From assembly GCA_023053575.1 (NCBI GenBank), contig JAKZAP010000036.1, positions 1 to 64,000 of the forward strand: 64,000 bases of DNA, given 5' to 3'. The position numbers and the translations under genes were made by a program. The stretch comes from Branchinecta lynchi (lineage: Eukaryota; Arthropoda; Branchiopoda; Anostraca; Branchinectidae). Positions within the stretch are counted from its first letter, which is position 1; the number at the start of each line of letters is the position of its first letter. The notes beneath the pieces are model-generated. The model saw only the letters and a list, made by a program, of their open reading frames with translations, had not been told where the DNA came from and did no database searches. This document shows positions 57,525 to 64,000 of the stretch, one piece after another.

Positions 57525-58070
57525 ATTGTTCGTTTTCTTGTTGGATTGTATGTCGGATGTCTCGTGATTTGAAAGGACATTATCTTTAGATTTGAAAGAA
57601 CATTCGATTCAATTTCTCTTGAGTAAGATATTTTATTCGGTTCGAGCTTGTTCTTCTTCTCTCACAAAATTGACTCTCTAGGGGATGCCTGCTCTCGATT
57701 TTATAGCGTAGTCACGGTTAATTGGGAAATACTATTTTTCTCGCCTCAGATTGATAGTCTGGTCTGAAACAAGTGGACAAGCGCTCAGACGTGGAGTATG
57801 AAAGTAAAATGTTTTATCACATCTTATAAACAAACAGCGTTAGAAACAAAATATTTCACGTTACCAATAACCGACAAATATTGAAATAACCAGATTTGAA
57901 ATCATCCCAGTTTAAAAGCTTTTAGTGTAAACAAATCGCATTTAGAAATCCAAAGAAGATCTTCAAGCTCTTGCAAGAACGTTCTATGTTTCATGCTGAA
58001 TGTCTCGCTAGCCAGTCCGACAGTTTAAACCTCTTTTCTATTAGCAAGGTAATAAAAAGTGTAATTAAAC
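57525..58070. other. Unassigned DNA
   Basis: AT-rich. No feature recognised. Confidence 0.5.
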
Positions 58071-58261
58071 CAGTCCCATATCCAGGAATTTTTTTCGTGC
58101 GGGGGGGGGGGGGGGAGGTTATGGCCTGCTTGTCGGACAAAAAAGTACAAAAAACACATAGATCAGAGGGAAAAGCCTATAAAAATCATTAGTTTTGTAT
58201 GTTTCGGGGGGGGGGGGGAGGTTCAACCCCCTAACCCCTCTCCCCCCTGGATACGGCCTTG
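58071..58261. mobile_element. MITE-like element with CCAGG ends and poly-G runs
   Basis: CAGTCCCATATCCAGG mirrors CCTGGATACGGCCTTG (12 of 16). G runs of 12-16 are inside both ends. A similar end (CTGGATACGGGCCTG) is at about 16648. The 8-bp flanks match only partly. Confidence 0.55.
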
Positions 58262-58524
58262 AATAAAAACAAATAGTTTTATTGCCTGATATCCCCCCCC
58301 CCCTGTCACAACTTCATTAAGAACGGCATATAATTGATCATATGATATAACGGTCGAGTTTCCAACTGATCATTAAGGATTAAAGTACGCCGCGTGGTCT
58401 TATTTGTTGCTCTTACACCAAAATCCGCATCTATACATATATATCCACAAGAACACAAGATAGTCCGACCGCCAGCTCGTCAAAAGACGCTTAGTTTCGA
58501 AAACACCCGACCCAAAAGGTACAG

Positions 58525-59010
58525 TAGGTTTAATAGTGGATTCCGACCAAATCGAACACGCTGATTCCAAATATGCCAGGAACTGGTTCCGGAAATGATG
58601 GCTTAAAGTAGAAATGAAGCCCGATGCTGTTCCATTATTTCCTCTCAATAAGAAGTATCGCTCTCAAACACAGTAGGCTGAAAAAAATTAATTCCGACCA
58701 AATCGAACCCGCTGATTTCGAATATGCCAGGAATAAATTCCGGAAAGGGTGGCTTAAAGTAGAAATGAAGCCTGATGCTATTCCATTATTTCTTCTCAAC
58801 TTCTCAATAGCTATCAAACACGGTAGGTTGAAAGTGGATTCTGACCAAATCGAACTCGTTGATTATGAATATACCGTTAATAAATAAAGTAGACCTGGAA
58901 CCTGATAAGTTATTCTTCTCCTCAGTAACTAGTGCCATCATCCGGTGTAGTGGGCTACTGTCGGCAGAAAAGTTTATTCTAACCAAATTGAACCCGCTGC
59001 TTACGTTTGC
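58525..59010 (+). repeat. Tandem repeat of about 147-151 bp (family G)
   Basis: Four units start near GATTCCGACCAAATCGAAC at 58540, 58691, 58838 and (degraded) 58976. Units 2 and 3 are 147 bp apart and stay in frame, giving a repeated 49-residue peptide (SDQIEPADFEYARNKF; SDQIELVDYEYTVNK). Unit 1 is out of frame by 151 bp spacing. An inverted copy is at 59750-59965. Confidence 0.8.
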
Positions 59011-59749
59011 CAGGGATAGCCACTGGTTGCTTAAGGATGTGATGCGAGTCTGTTGCTTAGTAACCTAAGTTTGCTGAAATTCATCAACGACTACAGGGAT
59101 TACAATTGGATCAAATAGTATGATCTTGCTTTGAAATGTTACAAGAAATATCTAAATCACAAAAAGGCGAGTTAAATGGACACAGAAGTCTCAAACTTCG
59201 CCAACATTGCGTCACAAAATCAAATTCTAATTCTGAGTCGACAGAACACCTGCCCCGCACGAACATTTTCGCGGCAACAATCGAGCTAGTGCAAAAACGA
59301 GGTCGGGTACCCCTTCTGTACGTAAGAAATTAAATTGTGCAAACTTTGTCGGGTGGATCCGAGAAGTCCAAGTCTTGACGGTACAACAAGTTATTTTTGC
59401 ACTTTTGTATAGTCCAGTCGGGCAAAACAGAAGAAATCAAATGCTGTATTCTTTAATCGGTCTTCGCATCAGGTACTTTTTACACTTTCTACTATTTACC
59501 CCAAACCTGCATTGTTCACATTAAAGTAACTGTTCAAATAATAAACATACCAGACAGACTGAGCTGCAAACATGGGTAAAAACCATCTTATTATGCCAAG
59601 TTTGGCTACATTATTTCCACTGTTAATAATCAGAAATCAGATGTTTTGCATTTTACGGCGCTAAATTCTCTAAATAAGTAGCAAGAAAGTCTGATCTTTA
59701 AGTTGCTTTTACTCTTATGTTTGTTTCGCAATTTTATTTCTTATTTTAT
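59011..59749. other. Spacer between inverted family G arrays
   Basis: No recognised repeat or domain. A 65-codon frame at 59136-59333 is unsupported. Confidence 0.45.
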
Positions 59750-59965
59750 TCGGAATCAGCGGGTTTGATTTGGTCGGAACCCATTTTTCAACCTACTGTG
59801 TTTGAGAGCGATACTTCTTATTGAGAGGAAATAATGGAACAGCATCGGGCTTCATTTCTACTTTAAGCCATCGTTTCCAGAACCAGTTCCCGGCATATTC
59901 GGAATCAGCGTGTTCGATTTGCTCGGAATCCACTTTTAAACCTACTGTACCTTTTGGGTTAGGGG
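59750..59965 (-). repeat. Inverted copy of repeat G
   Basis: The reverse complement contains ATTCCGAGCAAATCGAACAC, AGAAATGAAGCCCGATGCTG and AATAAGAAGTATCGCTCTCA as in 58530-58720. The two arrays form a stem of about 210 bp with a loop of about 1 kb. Confidence 0.82.
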
Positions 59966-60024
59966 GGTGTCACATTTTCAGGACCTGGCGGTCGGAACTT
60001 GAGACATGTCATAGACGAATATAA

Positions 60025-60700
60025 CTCACATAAAATCTGGGCCCAGATACCCGTGAACGGGAGGGTGGGGGGGGGGGGGCATTAAATTGCATATCTAGAC
60101 CTAAATATCCTCGAATGTACCAACTTAGAGTTTGATTCCAGTCACGGGTCAAAAACTTTACTCATGGTCAAATTGGGCCCACTTCCCAATCAACCTTAGG
60201 GAGGGGGGAGTGGTTCCACTTCGCATTGATATTTCAAACCCGATGATCCAAAAGCACAAAGGAATTTCATCGCTATCTCCAATTTTTGTCAAGTTCTAAA
60301 CATACAAAACGGGGAATCTTGGCCCAATTGCCCCAAAACCAGGGGGGGGGGGGCGCAAATAGTTTCAACTAAGTTTCAACTTGATATTTGTTGATTCCTG
60401 TCACGGGTATCCTGGGCAATCTGGGCCCAGTTGCCCTTGAACGGGGTGAGTGTGGTAGATGAAACTTTGAAAGTAATTTTCCAGCCCCAGGATCTACAAG
60501 TACAAGGAATTTCATCGTCCTATGTCCAGTTCTGATCAAGTTATTAGTCACTGGACAATCTGGGCCTATTTGCCCCTGAACCGGGTGGATGTCGGGGTAG
60601 GACCCTCAAAAGGCACAACTAACCCCAATACCCACAAGTGTACCAAGTTTGAACTTGCTACTTGCGCTGGTTCACGAGTTATGATCTCCACAAAATACGG
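60025..60700 (+). repeat. Tandem repeat of about 100-145 bp (family H)
   Basis: Five units with AATCTGGGCCCAGTTGCCC-like sequence at about 60034, 60170, 60315, 60418 and 60558, each followed by AACGGGGTGGG-type G runs and TTTCAACT-like text. The plan is like the cores of families A and B. No head or tail found. Confidence 0.75.
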
Positions 60701-61218
60701 TGAAAACCGAAAGCCGAAAGCTGCTACAGCGCCCGCAATAGTGGAATGTTCCAAGGAACACTCCACTAAATACGGATGTTTACGAATGAACCCGATTGTA
60801 GATATGCATTTTGCTAGAAAGTACATCTAATGGATCTGTTTAAGGCGTTTGTTAGGGTGATACCTCGACAAAGACCGAATATTTTCTCTCCCGGATGGTC
60901 TGTATTATAGAGATTAACAAATATTCTCCTTCGGGATCCCATCAAAAGCATTGTTCCTGTTCGTATAAGGCGTTTGCCAGCACCGGCTGACACCAGCCGC
61001 TAAAGGTTGCCACGCGTTGGAACAGTAAATGGCATGTCTTGACGTGGAATCCTCTACTGCACGTCCTGCACCGCTGGTTTGGGCCGGTGTCGAGAAAGGG
61101 TGTACAGCAGGTAGCAGGGAGTGGGAAACCCCTTGCCTCTTGCTTTAGTTTTTACCTGTTTAGGTTTCACTCTTGTTTCTCTCGTGAACATAATTATTGT
61201 CAGTTTCCTATCCCGTTG
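60701..61218. other. Unassigned DNA with a 26-bp hairpin
   Basis: GTGGAATGTTCC-AA-GGAACACTCCAC at 60741-60766 is a near-perfect hairpin. An isolated family A tail (CGGGATCCCATCAAAAGC) is near 60934. 61089-61120 is related to 30763-30934. Confidence 0.5.
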
Positions 61219-62215
61219 TTTGGGATCCCAAAACGTAAGTGGAGGGATACCTATGACATTGCAAATGTTCTTCGTTTGTCCGTCTATTAGCACGATATGA
61301 TGATATGATATGATATTTATTACACTAAAAGCCCAAGGGCCATGGCAATACAATCAGAAGGAAACACAGTGACGAACTTATTTCTAACATCTGCTAAAAC
61401 TACAACAAATGTTTTCTGTGAATCATTGACAGCTTGAGGAATCTGTCCACTTTCTTTAGAGTAGTATAACACTCACTCCGAAACATTTGCTCCGTCCATT
61501 CCTGATTACACGCATTTACTCCAAATATTTCTCTTCTCAAATCATTCAATTCCCTACAATCACGCATAAGATGTCTCAACTCTCGAAGGGGCTGAGGTAT
61601 TTTGTTCAAACTCGGCCGGAGGAGTCTTTGGGTCAAAGTACATGTCCAGTCTGAAGATGGGCTCTGTAGCCCTATATTTAAGGGTGGGGTAGGGGGTTTA
61701 AATTGAGGGGCGAAAAATAATATGTTTAAAAGATATTGAGATAGTCGATTAAGGGGAAAGAAGACATGCTGAACCCGAATATGAAAATCATTTTCTCGCC
61801 GAACCAGTAGTTCATCTGGAATCCGTATAGGGGTAAGGTGTATGAGACATGCTGAACACGTACATGAACATTATTTTTTTGCCGGACAAGTAGTTGGGCC
61901 GGAATCCGGCCTTGATTAGACTTGGTGAATGAGTATATGACAATAATTTTCCACCCGGACACAGTTCGTCCGGAATCCGGCTGAAATCGGAAAACTTGCT
62001 ACAAGTAAGAGTTTTTTCTGAAGTTGATTAGAGGTTCGATGTACTGGTAAGGAGGCATGCTGAATTCACATGTGTAAATTGTTTTCTCGCTGAACCAGTA
62101 GTTTGCCCGGAATCCGGTCAAAACATGAAAATTCGTTAAAAGTTACAAGTTTTATCGGAAGTTGATCAGAGGTTAAATATAGGGGTAATGAGATATACTG
62201 AATTTGTTTTTGAGT
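61219..62215 (+). mobile_element. Family A element, copy 9, interrupted by a LINE
   Basis: Head TTTGGGATCCCAAAACG and GTAAGTGGAGGGATACC. At GCACGATA (61298) a minus-strand LINE end interrupts it, and it resumes at AACTCTCGAAGGGGCTG (about 61576). Five internal GGAATCCGG units follow. The tail is not recognisable beyond about 62215. Confidence 0.8.
61296..61572 (-). mobile_element. 5'-truncated LINE 3' end nested in family A
   Basis: Minus-strand translation: HLMRDCRELNDLRREIFGVN, then ACNQEWTEQMFRSECYTTLK. It aligns with the LINE at 3746-4187 (HLMCDCVELNEWRKEVFGER). The UTR has TTGCCATGGCCCTTGGGC, and the tail is an (ATATC/ATATG)n pentanucleotide at 61296-61312. Confidence 0.87.
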
Positions 62216-62627
62216 TTTTTTTAAATGGACAAACAGTTAAATAAAAATGTTTGTAAATGTTTACGAAAAACATTAGATATTTCCAGTTTCCTTCGTTTTT
62301 ATGTGACTTCCAGCTTTATTTATTTGTTTTTAGGACGTTTTTACCTGTTTTTGGTTCCGTCTGTACTTAAACTTTGTTTCTCTCATCAAGATAATAATGA
62401 CATTTACAACTTTATTTGTTTTTCATTTTTCAATGTTCGTTTGACTTCTTCTGGTTTCGTCAGAGTTACTTAATTTTTTTCTCTCGCGAACATGAGGTAT
62501 TTTCTCTTTCCCGTCGCGTTTTTTCTGTGACTTTTCCAGCTTTGTTTATTCTCCTTTACGACGTTCAGGATTCTTGTTTCCGATCCCCAGGCTTAATCTC
62601 GACATCGCGCTTTTCACGCCTTCCCCT
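62216..62627. other. T-rich unassigned DNA
   Basis: Frames here are T-rich and hydrophobic by composition. No feature recognised. Confidence 0.5.
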
Positions 62628-62885
62628 TTAGCCGTAGGTAGTTTTCTTTTCCCAAAGGATGTTGTTGTTTCCGATGTAGAATAACCTTATTTTCGAGATA
62701 GAGGGATTAAAGCTTGGGTCTTGCTGACAGGATACGACTGGATTTTTTATTTCTAAAATCATGGCGTGATGTTGCCTGGTGATGAACTCGCGGTAGTTTT
62801 TGGGGGGCCATAAATCGGCGCAGCAGTGAGCTTTGAGTTTTCTTAAAGGTTCACTGAAGAGCCTATCGTTCCAAATTCCTACCAT
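62628..62885 (-). CDS. Possible small coding exon, unknown product
   Basis: 85 codons, MVGIWNDRLFSEPLRKLKAH to NNNILWEKKTTYG and stop. Mixed, non-repetitive composition. No domain recognised. On the same strand, 180-210 bp upstream, are ATTGG and CCCCGCC boxes (63063-63095). A genuine short gene or first exon is possible, but so is chance. Confidence 0.25.
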   Translation of the reverse strand: MVGIWNDRLFSEPLRKLKAHCCADLWPPKNYREFITRQHHAMILEIKNPVVSCQQDPSFNPSISKIRLFYIGNNNILWEKKTTYG

Positions 62886-63059
62886 GTGTGTACAGTTGGT
62901 GCGTTCCAGTTCGAATTACCTGGATAAAAAAAATAGATCAGCTTCTATGCAGTTACTCCAGCAATATCTCTGCATTGTGAAAGCACACTACCTATTACTC
63001 GCAATCTTGACTAACATTGCTAGCGAAGTCTTTTGGCTTGTACAGTTTGTACTTCCCAG

Positions 63060-63097
63060 TGAACCAATCACAAAGGACGCGAGAGGCGGGGCATAAT
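63060..63097. promoter_or_regulatory. CCAAT and GC-box pair (tentative promoter)
   Basis: CCAATCACAAAGGACGCGAG followed by AGGCGGGGC puts a CCAAT box and an Sp1-type GC box within 30 bp. Both motifs can work in either direction. Nearest candidate: the minus-strand frame at 62628-62885. No TATA box noted. Confidence 0.25.
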
Positions 63098-63504
63098 TGT
63101 GAAAAGACTCCATGGGAAGATTAGGTTTGGAAAAAGAGCAAAAGCCAGAAAACAACTGTGAAACGAATCGAGAATTAGACGAGCTGGTCATGTGTATCAG
63201 GTTCCAGTTCGTTTTAAGTAAATACCTTAGAATATATTTGTACGCAAGTAATTAAATATAAGTAATGACAAAATCATGATGCTAAGTTTTTGTCGGTTGG
63301 TCAGGACAAAAGTTGACGTCAGTGTGGTCAGGCAACCGTGTCTCGTCAGTCGTGTATATCACATGGAACATGAAAGCGGACCTTTAAAGGACCCGTCGCA
63401 CCAGTAATACCTATGCAACCCACTTCCGTAACTGCGTTTGTTAATTCTTAAACCCGGAGACCCAAATATCATTTTACATTTTAAATCCGCTTAGGACACC
63501 TCAG
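63098..63504. other. Unassigned DNA
   Basis: No recognised feature. Confidence 0.5.
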
Positions 63505-63612
63505 TATTTGACAATGCAAAACGGATACGTTAGCTACATTTTATTAGAGCTATATTTCGGCACTTCTTGGCAAGGGTCCTCTTTAGGCTCAAACCGCTTA
63601 AGCTGGAAAATG
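63505..63612 (+). repeat. Foldback family D, one arm
   Basis: TA|TTTGACAATGCAAAACGG, GTTAGCTACATTTTATTAGA, TTGGCAAGGGTCCTC and AAACCGCTTAAGCTGG: one arm as in 9339-9447. A short second terminus (TATTTGATGGTGCAAGACGG) is at 63724. Confidence 0.8.
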
Positions 63613-64000
63613 AACTTCAACTAAAGATTTTCCTTAAATGTCTGGTTTTGTCAATTTCTTCCTTGAACAGTGCTTCGAGTTGAAGCTGGTGTTTCTGCTC
63701 CTCGATTGGGTCGTTGAAAGGGATATTTGATGGTGCAAGACGGATACGTCATACGGTGAAGATTAAATTAAATCGTAAAATTATTTTTTCTGAATCTTGC
63801 CATGTTTTTGCTAGAAGTCAATTGGTTTTGGAAAAGCCTTAAAACACCCAAAGCCCTAGATAATTTGTTAAAAGGAGAGCTTAGTCCACAGTATTCAGAT
63901 AGTTTAGAATATTGGAACGTAAACAGTACACAGTGCGAGATGTGCTATAAGATTTGTTGATCCACGCGACAAATAATTTTTCTCAGCCGCTTCTCTTCCT
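63613..64000. other. Unassigned DNA
   Basis: Apart from the D terminus near 63724, nothing recognised to the end of the window. Confidence 0.5.

Overview
The window is animal nuclear DNA, almost certainly from an invertebrate. The only host gene I can name is the replicative helicase subunit MCM5, on the + strand. Four of its internal exons are present (3601-3741, 21247-21423, 25105-25214, 31162-31290; 557 coding bases). They join in frame across canonical GT-AG introns of about 17.5, 3.7 and 5.9 kb. They cover the Walker B / MCM signature, sensor 1, the arginine-finger motif and the start of the sensor 2 region. The Walker A exon upstream and the winged-helix C-terminus downstream were not found, so the gene runs off at least one edge of the window.

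Most of the rest is layered transposable elements in the introns and downstream DNA. Two large families dominate. Family A begins near GGGATCCCAAAACGTAAG, carries a (CCGT/CTGT)n microsatellite and about 115-140 bp internal tandem units, and ends in GGTCTTGTT; there are nine or more copies. Family B begins with a GGCACTTG/CAAGTGCC hairpin, has a related microsatellite and 120-530 bp internal units with poly-G runs, and ends in AGCTCTTGTT. Their architecture, and the lack of target duplication at two A insertions, resemble non-autonomous Helentron-type elements (HINE, bivalve pearl/CvA). That placement is inference.

Smaller inverted-repeat families include hAT-like elements with 8-bp target duplications (10652-10866, 47649-48480, 48511-49696, 56759-57516, and the F family at 35555-35833 and 48779-49113). 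There is a TTAA-flanked piggyBac-like MITE (5246-5696, 13710-14145, 36153-36568, 56882-57340), a TA-flanked foldback family (type 9339-9546), and long-hairpin elements (4263-4599, 21690-22137). LINE remains include reverse-transcriptase fragments at 12690-13680 (+) and 46290-47505 (-), and 3' ends at 3746-4187, 14389-14576, 22420-22700, 26720-27285 and 61296-61572. tRNA-derived SINE-like pieces are at 9547-9760, 20640-21145 and 52280-52365.

Layout: 1-3600, intron with A and palindromic E repeats; 3601-31290, MCM5 exons and TE-filled introns; 31291-40600, nested MITEs, a split foldback and an A copy with higher-order repeats; 40600-45200, an inverted B copy and unassigned DNA with tandem duplications; 45200-50000, LINE and hAT nests; 50000-55800, B and A copies; 55800-60800, a hAT/piggyBac nest and two tandem-repeat fields; 60800-64000, an A copy broken by a LINE, then mostly unassigned DNA. 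No tRNA or rRNA gene, CRISPR array or prokaryotic feature was seen. Nesting gives several relative insertion orders. I found no convincing new functional gene system. The most unusual material is the A/B elements, the MITE nests and the insertions touching MCM5 splice sites.
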